6,320 bases of DNA from an uncultured Sutterella sp. (GTDB taxonomy: Bacteria > Pseudomonadota > Gammaproteobacteria > Burkholderiales > Burkholderiaceae_F): contig CABSHY010000083.1 of assembly GCA_902477615.1 (NCBI GenBank), positions 1 to 6,320 of the forward strand, read 5' to 3'. Positions 1 to 6,098 of the stretch are shown here, in pieces; position 1 is the first letter of the stretch, and every line of letters starts with the position of its first letter. The notes below the pieces were generated by a model. It did not search any database, was not told the DNA's origin, and saw only the letters and a program-made list of their open reading frames with translations. The position numbers were made by a program, and so were the translations under genes.

Positions 1-100
1 TAATCACTTTGAACTTTGGGATCAAGGCCATTACACCGAGTACATGGATCGTGAAATGGCTAAGGGCTTACCGCCTGAATTAGAGTCATTTGTCTTGTAA
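1..100 (+). CDS. mraZ: MraZ, C-terminal fragment (5' end outside window)
   Basis: Only the last 32 full codons are present (frame starting at base 2), ending at TAA 98-100. The translation begins NHFELWDQGHYTEYMDRE and ends LPPELESFVL. The FELWD block followed by a charged helix is the usual C-terminal end of MraZ, and its position directly upstream of rsmH is the canonical start of a dcw cluster. MraZ is an AbrB-like, ring-forming DNA-binding protein that represses the dcw promoter upstream of its own gene, and RsmH is known to counteract it in E. coli. The promoter and its repeat operators would lie upstream of the window, so regulation cannot be read here. Its stop codon overlaps the rsmH ribosome-binding site (AAGGAG 99-104), so the two are probably translated from one mRNA. 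Identity rests on a short fragment plus context. Confidence 0.88.
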   Translation, partial: NHFELWDQGHYTEYMDREMAKGLPPELESFVL

Positions 101-107
101 GGAGAGG
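99..107 (+). promoter_or_regulatory. rsmH ribosome-binding site
   Basis: AAGGAGAGG lies on the mraZ stop codon. It decides the rsmH start: the ATG at 114 has AAGGAG 9 nt upstream (GAGAGG 6 nt), whereas the ATG at 108 abuts it and is too close. Bases 101-107 (GGAGAGG) are perfectly complementary to 134-140 (CCTCTCC) inside rsmH, so the site could be hidden in a 7-bp stem. Confidence 0.75.
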
Positions 108-113
108 ATGGAA

Positions 114-1067
114 ATGAATAAGCCCTTCGTTCACCTCTCCGTTATGCGAGAGGAAGCACCTCGAGAATTGGTGCATAACGCCGATGGCGTCTATGTGGAC
201 GCTACCTTTGGTCGTGGCGGCCACTCTCGTCTTATTCTTGAATCTTTGAGTCCCAAAGGACGTCTTATTGCGTTTGACCGAGATCCGGAAGCCATTGCTG
301 CAGCAGCCGAAATCAAGGATGAGCGTTTTACGATTATTCATGCGCCATTTTCCCAATTAAAAGAAAAACTGTTGGCTTTAGGTGTGACTGAAGTTGACGG
401 TGTTTTTATGGACATTGGCGTATCAAGTCCTCAAATTGACGATGCCACACGAGGTTTTTCGTTCCGTATGGACGGGCCTCTTGATATGCGCATGGACACG
501 ACAACAGGGATGACGGCAGCCCAATGGCTTGCTACAGCCCAAGAACGTGAAATCGCCAATGTTATTTCTGATTTGGGCGAGGAGCGTTTTGCTCGAAAAA
601 TTGCCAAAACGATCTGCCAAACGCGCGATGAATCGCCGTTGACGACGACGCAACAATTAGCTAAGTTAGTGGCAAGCGTTGTCCCAATGAATAAAAAGGA
701 TCCCACGCAAAATCCGGCAACGCGTACCTTCCAAGCCATTCGAATTCACATTAATAGCGAGTTGGATGAATTAACTCATGCACTCAACGGTGCGATGGAT
801 GTGGTTAAGGATGGTGGACGAATCGCAGTGATCACCTTCCATTCGTTAGAAGACCGTATTGTGAAACGGTTTTTCGATAAAGCTGCGCATCCTGAACGTG
901 ATATTGATCCTCGCCTGCCGCTTCGTCCTGATCAATTGCCTCAACCGCTTTTGTGCGATGTGCGCAGAATTTTGCCCAGCAAGGAAGAATGCGCTGAAAA
1001 TCCTCGAGCTCGCAGCTCCATTTTGAGAGTGGCGACCCGTTCTCGTGGGGAGGATGGGGCATGCTGA
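114..1067 (+). CDS. rsmH: RsmH (MraW), 16S rRNA (cytosine(1402)-N4)-methyltransferase
   Basis: RsmH uses S-adenosylmethionine to methylate N4 of C1402 in the decoding centre of the 30S subunit; it acts in the cytoplasm. The 317-residue product has the usual family length and motifs throughout (numbering from ATG 114): SAM-binding TFGRGGHS at 31-38, DRDP at 55-58, MDIGVSSPQID at 99-109, RGFSFRMDGPLDMRMD at 113-128, RTFQAIRIHINSELDEL at 204-220, TFHSLEDRIVKRFF at 241-254, and the ENPRARSSILRVA tail. The long middle segment between motifs is the family's inserted helical substrate domain. ATG 114 is chosen on Shine-Dalgarno spacing; ATG 108 (two extra residues, ME) is possible. The TTG at 90 would run through the mraZ stop and is unlikely. 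The last 7 nt overlap ftsL. RsmH also antagonises MraZ in E. coli, which links this pair functionally. No missing motif or frameshift is seen. Confidence 0.96.
   Translation: MNKPFVHLSVMREEAPRELVHNADGVYVDATFGRGGHSRLILESLSPKGRLIAFDRDPEAIAAAAEIKDERFTIIHAPFSQLKEKLLALGVTEVDGVFMDIGVSSPQIDDATRGFSFRMDGPLDMRMDTTTGMTAAQWLATAQEREIANVISDLGEERFARKIAKTICQTRDESPLTTTQQLAKLVASVVPMNKKDPTQNPATRTFQAIRIHINSELDELTHALNGAMDVVKDGGRIAVITFHSLEDRIVKRFFDKAAHPERDIDPRLPLRPDQLPQPLLCDVRRILPSKEECAENPRARSSILRVATRSRGEDGAC
1047..1053 (+). promoter_or_regulatory. ftsL ribosome-binding site
   Basis: GGGGAGG, inside the end of rsmH, is 7 nt before ATG 1061. It supports this start over the in-frame ATG at 1082 and places the site under ribosomes finishing rsmH. 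Confidence 0.7.
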
Positions 1068-1411
1068 AATATTTCAATTTGATGTTTATTCGCAAACATC
1101 TTTTGATGATTAGCATTGGTTTACTCACCGTCTCATTGGTGACGGAAGCGGTGTTGATTGTGAACGCACAATACCGAGTACGTGAACTCACGATCACGAT
1201 TGAACAAGAGCAAGAGTACGGTCGTCGTCTGCAAGACGAGTCCAAAGAGTTACGCATTGAATTGGCAAAGGCGACTTTGCCTGCCTACATTTCAAAGACT
1301 GCCTTAGAGATGGGGTTAGAGGCCGCTCGCAACGAAAATACTGTCATCTTGCAGCCAAAACCGGTACCACACTTCGTAACGCGTAAGCGTCAAGGGGAGG
1401 GCTCGAAATGA
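1061..1411 (+). CDS. ftsL: FtsL, bitopic cell division protein
   Basis: The product has 116 residues, close to the E. coli protein. FtsL forms a complex with FtsB and FtsQ at mid-cell and relays activation to the septal synthase FtsW-FtsI. Visible layout: a short cytoplasmic N-terminus with basic residues (R11 K12 H13), one transmembrane segment at about 14-35, then a periplasmic charged stretch at about 38-70 rich in E, Q and R with coiled-coil spacing, then a terminal part with the NTVILQP motif (92-99) typical of the family's C-terminal end. FtsL sequences diverge strongly, so the call leans on size, topology, that motif and the position between rsmH and ftsI. A Glu at residue 29 lies within the predicted membrane segment. 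The start overlaps rsmH by 7 nt (ATGCTGA) and the stop overlaps the ftsI start by 4 nt (ATGA), which fits coupled translation. Confidence 0.92.
   Translation: MLKYFNLMFIRKHLLMISIGLLTVSLVTEAVLIVNAQYRVRELTITIEQEQEYGRRLQDESKELRIELAKATLPAYISKTALEMGLEAARNENTVILQPKPVPHFVTRKRQGEGSK
1391..1400 (+). promoter_or_regulatory. ftsI ribosome-binding site
   Basis: CAAGGGGAGG, within the end of ftsL, has 7 nt to ATG 1408. Bases 1391-1397 (CAAGGGG) are perfectly complementary to 1419-1425 (CCCCTTG), ftsI codons 4-6, so a 7-bp stem could mask the site unless ribosomes arriving on ftsL open it. Confidence 0.72.
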
Positions 1412-3219
1412 GAAATACCCCCTTGTTCGAAAGATTAAAGATTGCGGTGACGCAAAAGGCCTCGTCTTTTTGGAACGAAGACCGCTCGCCTAAGCGCCAA
1501 AAACGTGCGGCTGAACGCGAGAAAGATTGGCGTACAACGGAAATTTCACAAAAGCGCTCGCATGTTTTGTTGGGCACGCTAGTTTCGGTTTTCTCTATTT
1601 GCTTCTTACGAGCCGTTTACTTGCAATGTTTCAACACGGAGTTTTTGCAACGTCAAGGGGAATTTCGTTACGCAAAAACGCTCGATATTACAGCCGGTCG
1701 TGGTCAAATTTTTGACCGCAATGGTGTTGTCTTGGCGGCGTCCTTGCCTGCTCGTTCCATTTGGGCAACGACCAATTTGGTTGAAATTACGCCTAATGAA
1801 ATTGCGCAGCTCAGTCAATTGCTCGGCGTTTCCACGAACACTTTGCAAAAGCGTTTAGCGCGCCCGAATGCTTGGGTCAATATTGCGCGTCAAGTGGACA
1901 TGGAAACGGTTCGCAAAGTGCAAGCGATGAAGATTTCCGGCTTCACGTATACGCCTGATGTTAAGCGCCAGTATCCCGGTGGTGAGCTTTCTGCCCACAT
2001 TGTTGGTTTTAACAATCGAGAAAATCACGGGCAAGAAGGGATTGAGTTAGCAAACGATAAGACGTTGACCGGTCAAAATGGACAACGTCGCGTCATCCGT
2101 GATCGTTTGGGGCACGTGATCGAAGAAGTTTGGGCTCAAGAACCGGTTCCCGGTAAAGATTTGCATCTTTCGATTGACTCCCGCATTCAGTTCATTGCCT
2201 ATAGTGCGGTTAAGCGAGCGGTAGAAAAGCATAGTGCTAAGGCGGGTGCTGCCGTGGTTGCTGACTCCATCACGGGTGAAATTTTGGCGCTTGCCAGTTG
2301 GCCGGCCTTCGATCCCAACGATCGAAGCACGTTTGCTTGGGATCGCATTCGCAATCGCGTTGTGACCGATACGTTTGAACCGGGTTCCACCGTTAAACCT
2401 TTCTCAATTGCCAAGGCCATTGACTTAGGTATTGTTCGTCCGGACAGTCTCATTCAGACGGCACCGGGACAAATTGTTGTGGCTGACCGAAAAATTAGTG
2501 ATAGCAAAGATTATGGTCTTTTGACGGTGTCGCAGGTGATTGCCAAGTCCTCGAACGTAGGCACGGTGAAGATTTCTTTGCAGATTCCTCCTCAAGTGCT
2601 TTGGGATACGTACACGCGCTTGGGATTTGGTCAAGCTCCCCAAGTGGGCTTCCCGGGTGTTGTCGCTGGTCGTTTGCGTCCCGCTAAGACTTGGGGACCG
2701 GTGGAACAAGCAACGGTTTCCTATGGCTACGGCTTATCGACCTCTTTGATGCAGTTGGCACAAGCCTATACGGTTTTTGCTCGCAACGGTGACGTGATCC
2801 CGTTAACCTTAATGAAGCGAGATCATGCCGCTGCCGGTGAACAAATTTATCGTCCCGAAACGGCACGACAAATGCGCGCCATGATGATGACAACGGTGCA
2901 CCGTGGTGGGACGGCTTCTCGGTTGAAGGTGACGGGCTACACGGTAGCTGGTAAGACCGGGACGGTTTATAAAGTTAAAAACGGTGAGTATGTCCGTGAC
3001 TACGTGGCCTCTTTTGTTGGTTTGGCACCGGCTACGCAACCGCGTTTGGTGGTGGCTGTTATGATTGACGAACCGAAGGATGCCGGTCACGTGGGTGGCG
3101 TGGTGGCGGCACCCGTATTTGGCGAAATTGTAGAGTCTGCTTTGCAGACGATGCTCGTGAATCCCGATGATCCTATGATGATTGCCGGCCGAGGTGTGTT
3201 GGCTAAGAGTGCACAATGA
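1408..3219 (+). CDS. ftsI: FtsI (PBP3), septal peptidoglycan D,D-transpeptidase
   Basis: FtsI cross-links new peptidoglycan at the division septum, acting in the periplasm with the glycosyltransferase FtsW and the FtsQLB complex; it is a beta-lactam target. The product is 603 residues (E. coli 588). It has a cytoplasmic tail of about 51 residues, very basic at 26-39, one membrane anchor at about 52-73, then the class B PBP pedestal domain with GRGQIFDRNG at 97-106, YPGGELSAHIVGF ending at 201 and GQEGIEL at 208-214. The transpeptidase domain carries all three catalytic motifs: STVK at 327-330 (nucleophile S327), SSN at 381-383 and KTGT at 516-519. The C-terminal block APVFGEIVESALQTM is also family-typical. 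The GQNGQR...RDRLGHVIEE segment argues for FtsI rather than PBP2. ATG 1408 has a good Shine-Dalgarno and overlaps the ftsL stop by 4 nt; the stop overlaps murE-murF by 4 nt. No key residue is missing. The basic tail is somewhat longer than in E. coli. Confidence 0.97.
   Translation: MRNTPLFERLKIAVTQKASSFWNEDRSPKRQKRAAEREKDWRTTEISQKRSHVLLGTLVSVFSICFLRAVYLQCFNTEFLQRQGEFRYAKTLDITAGRGQIFDRNGVVLAASLPARSIWATTNLVEITPNEIAQLSQLLGVSTNTLQKRLARPNAWVNIARQVDMETVRKVQAMKISGFTYTPDVKRQYPGGELSAHIVGFNNRENHGQEGIELANDKTLTGQNGQRRVIRDRLGHVIEEVWAQEPVPGKDLHLSIDSRIQFIAYSAVKRAVEKHSAKAGAAVVADSITGEILALASWPAFDPNDRSTFAWDRIRNRVVTDTFEPGSTVKPFSIAKAIDLGIVRPDSLIQTAPGQIVVADRKISDSKDYGLLTVSQVIAKSSNVGTVKISLQIPPQVLWDTYTRLGFGQAPQVGFPGVVAGRLRPAKTWGPVEQATVSYGYGLSTSLMQLAQAYTVFARNGDVIPLTLMKRDHAAAGEQIYRPETARQMRAMMMTTVHRGGTASRLKVTGYTVAGKTGTVYKVKNGEYVRDYVASFVGLAPATQPRLVVAVMIDEPKDAGHVGGVVAAPVFGEIVESALQTMLVNPDDPMMIAGRGVLAKSAQ
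2307..2327 (+). repeat. 8-bp perfect inverted repeat inside ftsI
   Basis: CTTCGATC (2307-2314) and GATCGAAG (2320-2327) could form an 8-bp stem with a 5-nt loop. No T-run follows and it lies mid-gene. About one such element is expected by chance in a window this size, so no function is claimed. Confidence 0.35.
3205..3209 (+). promoter_or_regulatory. Weak ribosome-binding site of murE-murF
   Basis: AAGAG, 6 nt before ATG 3216, is the poorest Shine-Dalgarno in the window. The start overlaps the ftsI stop (ATGA 3216-3219), so initiation probably depends on ribosomes terminating at ftsI. Confidence 0.5.
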
Positions 3220-6074
3220 TTGCAAATATCAAGAATTACGTTGACTTATTAAAGCGTTTAGCCCCCGAGGCTAAACGTCTTGTTTTGGACTCCCGCACCG
3301 TTGGTGCGGGTGATGTTTTTATTGCGGTCCCTGGTTTACATGTGGACGGTCGACAATTCTTAGAACAAGCTGCCCAAAAGGCAACGGCTGTGGTTTATGA
3401 AGATGACGGGATTCGTCGTACTTACGCGGTGCCCGCGATTGCAGTGCCTGAGTTATCGAAGTATCTCGGCAATTTTGCAGCAGAATTCTATCGCCACCCG
3501 ACGCAAGACCTGTTTGGTGTAGGTATCACGGGTACAAACGGTAAAACCACCACCTCTCACTGGGTTTCTCAGTTGTTAACGGCTTTAGAAGAGCCTTGCG
3601 CTGCCATTGGTACGATTGGTTGCACGATGGCAGGAAAGCCTTTCCCTTCAGCCCCTTTAACGACGCCCGATGCAGCTTCTTTGCAAGGGTTATTCCGAGA
3701 TTTGGCCAAAGCCGGTGCCAAAGCCTTTGCTGTTGAAGCCAGTTCCATCGGTTTGGAACAAGGACGTCTGCAAGGCACGCATTTTGATGTTGCTGTCTTT
3801 ACGAATTTAAGTCGCGACCACCTTGACTATCACCATGATATGCAGGCCTACGAAGAGGCTAAAGGCATTTTGTTTGATTGGCCGCAGTTGCGTAGTAGTG
3901 TTATCAATATTGATGATGAAGCAGGTTTGCGTCTTGCCGAACGTTGCGTTTGCCGTGGTGTGAAGTGCTTTGTGACGACAACGCGTGGGACGTTACCCTT
4001 GCCGGGGACGCATAGCATTGCTGCAGAGAACATTCGAGCAATGCAAGACGGGATGGAATTTGATTTGGTCTATGAAGGCAATCGTCATCATTTAGCCGTT
4101 CATCTTTTTGGCGAATTTAATATTTCAAATCTTTTAGGTGTGATTGGTGTTGCATTGGCCAAGGGTTATGACATTGAAACGATCATGCCGTTGTTGCCAC
4201 ACTTGGTGCCGCCTGCCGGTCGTATGCAATTGGTTAAGCATGACCGTACGGCTTTAGGTGTCGTGGACTATAGTCATACGCCGGACGCAGTGGAAAAAGC
4301 ACTTTTAGCTCTTCGCCCGATTGTGAGAGCTCGTCGTGGCAAACTTTGGGTTATTGTGGGAGCGGGTGGCGATCGCGATAGCGGTAAGCGTCCAATCATG
4401 GCAAGCATTGCCCAACAAATGGCCGATTTTGTGGTTTTAACGAGCGACAATCCCCGCACAGAAAACCCGACAGACATTTTGGCTCAGATGGTCGCCGGTA
4501 TGAAAGAAGGCGGTCACCCCTACGTGGTGATTGAAGATCGTCGTGAAGCCATTCAAAAAGCTGTTAATACTGCTGCTCCCGAAGACATTATCTTGGTAGC
4601 CGGTAAGGGACATGAGCTTTATCAAGATATCCAAGGCGTCAAGCATCCCTTTAGTGACAAAGTGGAAGTGCACAATGCGCAATGGATGAAGGTGATGCCA
4701 CCGGACTCCTTGATGCGAGTGAAGTACCTTGCCAATTTGTTGCCCGGTTCGAAATTCTTGGGCAGTGACGTTCCCTTTAGTTCTGTCTCGACCGACACAA
4801 GATCGGTGACCAACGGAACGCTCTTTTTTGCCTTAAAGGGTGATCGTTTTGACGGTCATGACTTTGTGATGCAAGCGATGCACGCAGGTGCAGTGGCCTT
4901 GGTGGTTGATCATGAAGTTAACTGCCCCTTGCCTCAAATCGTTGTCAATAATGTGAAATTGGCATTGGGTGCTAGTGCGGGCTATTGGCGCAGTAAACAG
5001 GCGCTTAATATGGTGGCTGTTGCAGGCAGTAACGGTAAAACCACCACCACGCAAATGATTGCTTCGATTTTGAGAGCTCACTATGGTGATCACGCTTTAT
5101 CTACGCAAGGCAATCTCAACAATGACATTGGAGTGCCGCTTATGTTGTGGCGTTTGCGTGAAAAACATGAAGCCGCTGTCATTGAGACCGGTATGAATCA
5201 TGTGGGTGAAATGCGTTATTTGGCGGGGCTTGTTCAACCGAAGGTTGCTATCGTGACAAATGCCCAACGCGAACATCAAGAGTTTATGCAAACGGTTCAG
5301 GCTACAGCGCGTGAAAACGGAGAAATTTTCCGTCATATGATGCCTGCCAGCACAGCCGTGATTCCATTTGATGATGAGTGCAAAAACATTTGGCTTGAAA
5401 TGGCTCAAAACTCTCAGATTGTGACGTTTGGTTTGCCCAATGAAGCGGATGTGACCGGTACGATGACGCCGACCAATACCGGGATGGATGTCAAAATCAA
5501 AACTCCCATCGGTGACTTTAAGGCGCATTTGAAAGTTCGTGGAGAACACAATTTCAAAAATGCATTAGGTGCCACGGCGGTTGCATTATCTCTGAGTTTG
5601 TCTACGGATGTGATTGCTACGGGATTAGAAGCCTTTGAACCGATCAAGGGCCGAGGCGCTGTCATTACGACTGATCGTTATACCGTCATTGACGACGCTT
5701 ATAATGCCAATCCCGACAGCATGAAAGCCAGTATTGATATTTTGGCCTCTATGCCCGCACCGCGATTGTTGGTGGCAGCAGATATGTTGGAGTTGGGGGA
5801 TAAGTCTCGTGAGTACCACGAGGAAATTGCCGCTTATGCTGTCCAAAAAGGCATTGATGGTTTTATTACAACCGGCAGTGCAATGAAATTTGCGTATGAG
5901 AAATTCCGTGAGTTAAAGCCCGGCGCTGAAGTCATCTGGGAAGGGGAACGCAAGGAATTTCTGAATAAACTTTTGGAAATTAAAGATCGTTATCGTTCTA
6001 TTTCGGTCAAGGGTTCCAATAGTATGCGACTCGATTTGGCTGTGAAGGCACTGGTCGAGTCCGAGAAACGTTAA
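3216..6074 (+). CDS. murE-murF: Bifunctional MurE-MurF fusion: UDP-MurNAc-tripeptide synthetase (mDAP-adding) and D-Ala-D-Ala-adding ligase
   Basis: One 952-residue open frame holds two complete Mur ligases that act in succession in the cytoplasm: MurE adds meso-diaminopimelate to UDP-MurNAc-L-Ala-D-Glu, then MurF adds D-Ala-D-Ala, both using ATP. MurE half, about 1-488: LDSRTVGAGD at 24-33, P-loop TGTNGKTTT at 105-113 (K110), TTPDA at 149-153, EASS at 174-177, NLSRDHLDYH at 197-206, probable carbamylated K216, DYSHTPD at 351-357, GGDRDSGKRP at 384-393, DNPR at 411-414 (the mDAP-specific motif), GKGHE at 463-467. MurF half, about 499-952: STDTRS at 525-530, P-loop GSNGKTTTT at 604-612 (K608), NAQREH at 682-687, DDAYNANPDS at 826-835, KGSNS at 932-936. 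The halves match free-standing E. coli enzymes in length (495 and 452), joined by roughly ten residues. No stop or frameshift separates them. Such fusions are known in Bordetella and relatives. MurF has Asn701 where E. coli has Lys. Confidence 0.97.
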   Translation: MIANIKNYVDLLKRLAPEAKRLVLDSRTVGAGDVFIAVPGLHVDGRQFLEQAAQKATAVVYEDDGIRRTYAVPAIAVPELSKYLGNFAAEFYRHPTQDLFGVGITGTNGKTTTSHWVSQLLTALEEPCAAIGTIGCTMAGKPFPSAPLTTPDAASLQGLFRDLAKAGAKAFAVEASSIGLEQGRLQGTHFDVAVFTNLSRDHLDYHHDMQAYEEAKGILFDWPQLRSSVINIDDEAGLRLAERCVCRGVKCFVTTTRGTLPLPGTHSIAAENIRAMQDGMEFDLVYEGNRHHLAVHLFGEFNISNLLGVIGVALAKGYDIETIMPLLPHLVPPAGRMQLVKHDRTALGVVDYSHTPDAVEKALLALRPIVRARRGKLWVIVGAGGDRDSGKRPIMASIAQQMADFVVLTSDNPRTENPTDILAQMVAGMKEGGHPYVVIEDRREAIQKAVNTAAPEDIILVAGKGHELYQDIQGVKHPFSDKVEVHNAQWMKVMPPDSLMRVKYLANLLPGSKFLGSDVPFSSVSTDTRSVTNGTLFFALKGDRFDGHDFVMQAMHAGAVALVVDHEVNCPLPQIVVNNVKLALGASAGYWRSKQALNMVAVAGSNGKTTTTQMIASILRAHYGDHALSTQGNLNNDIGVPLMLWRLREKHEAAVIETGMNHVGEMRYLAGLVQPKVAIVTNAQREHQEFMQTVQATARENGEIFRHMMPASTAVIPFDDECKNIWLEMAQNSQIVTFGLPNEADVTGTMTPTNTGMDVKIKTPIGDFKAHLKVRGEHNFKNALGATAVALSLSLSTDVIATGLEAFEPIKGRGAVITTDRYTVIDDAYNANPDSMKASIDILASMPAPRLLVAADMLELGDKSREYHEEIAAYAVQKGIDGFITTGSAMKFAYEKFRELKPGAEVIWEGERKEFLNKLLEIKDRYRSISVKGSNSMRLDLAVKALVESEKR
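3255..3310 (+). promoter_or_regulatory. Two tandem stem-loops at the start of murE-murF
   Basis: Stem-loop 1: CGTTTAGCC (3255-3263) pairs with GGCTAAACG (3269-3277), 9 bp with a 5-nt loop, followed by TCTTGTTTT. Stem-loop 2: CCCGCACC (3292-3299) pairs with GGTGCGGG (3303-3310), 8 bp with a 3-nt loop, followed a few bases later by TTTTT (3316-3320). Both lie in codons 14-32 of murE-murF and look like weak intrinsic terminators or attenuator-type hairpins. The repeats are seen directly; a regulatory role is inference, since the second overlaps codons for the conserved SRTVGAG segment and could be coincidence. Confidence 0.4.
3537..3554 (+). repeat. 18-nt direct repeat, copy 1 (MurE P-loop)
   Basis: AACGGTAAAACCACCACC encodes the NGKTTT of the MurE ATP-binding loop. 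An identical 18 nt occurs at 5031-5048 in the MurF half, in the same frame, 1494 nt (498 codons) downstream. The identity extends to synonymous positions. Confidence 0.9.
4671..4712 (+). other. MurE-MurF fusion junction
   Basis: Residues 486-499 (HNAQWMKVMPPDSL) link the end of MurE, after the conserved FSDKVEV segment, to the start of MurF at about Met500. In-frame ATGs lie at 4686, 4695 and 4713, but none has a well-spaced Shine-Dalgarno. This supports one fused protein rather than separate initiation of MurF. The linker is short, so the two enzymes should sit close together. Confidence 0.75.
5031..5048 (+). repeat. 18-nt direct repeat, copy 2 (MurF P-loop)
   Basis: This is the second exact copy of the sequence at 3537-3554, here encoding NGKTTT of the MurF ATP-binding loop. 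Flanking bases differ on both sides, so the identity is limited to the P-loop codons. Confidence 0.9.
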
Positions 6075-6084
6075 AGAATTCAAG

Positions 6085-6090
6085 AAAGGA
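6085..6090 (+). promoter_or_regulatory. mraY ribosome-binding site
   Basis: AAAGGA, 8 nt before ATG 6099, lies in the 24-bp gap after murE-murF. The gap holds no inverted repeat or T-run, so no terminator is seen and mraY is probably co-transcribed. Confidence 0.7.
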
Positions 6091-6098
6091 ACACTTAA

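Noticed and set aside
90..113. Longer rsmH starting at TTG 90
   Set aside because: It would begin upstream of the Shine-Dalgarno AAGGAG (99-104) and translate through the end of mraZ in another frame. The added residues (MSCKERME) are not part of the family's N-terminus.
832..1257. Open frames on the - strand, including those of 141 residues (832-1257), 138 (2809-3225) and 150 (5097-5549)
   Set aside because: All lie opposite well-supported conserved genes, match no family I recognise, and have the composition expected of reverse-strand reading.
1527..1715. 62-residue + strand open frame inside ftsI
   Set aside because: It lies wholly within ftsI in another frame, has no ribosome-binding site or recognisable motif, and ftsI itself is fully supported here.
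2307..2327. Functional hairpin in ftsI
   Set aside because: The 8-bp stem is real, but about one is expected by chance in a sequence this long, and it has no T-run or positional context.
4686..4715. Independent start for a separate MurF
   Set aside because: Three in-frame ATGs exist (4686, 4695, 4713), but none has a Shine-Dalgarno at a workable distance and the frame is continuous from MurE.
6075..6098. Terminator or promoter between murE-murF and mraY
   Set aside because: The 24-bp gap contains only an A-rich ribosome-binding region. There is no inverted repeat, T-run or spaced -35/-10 pair.
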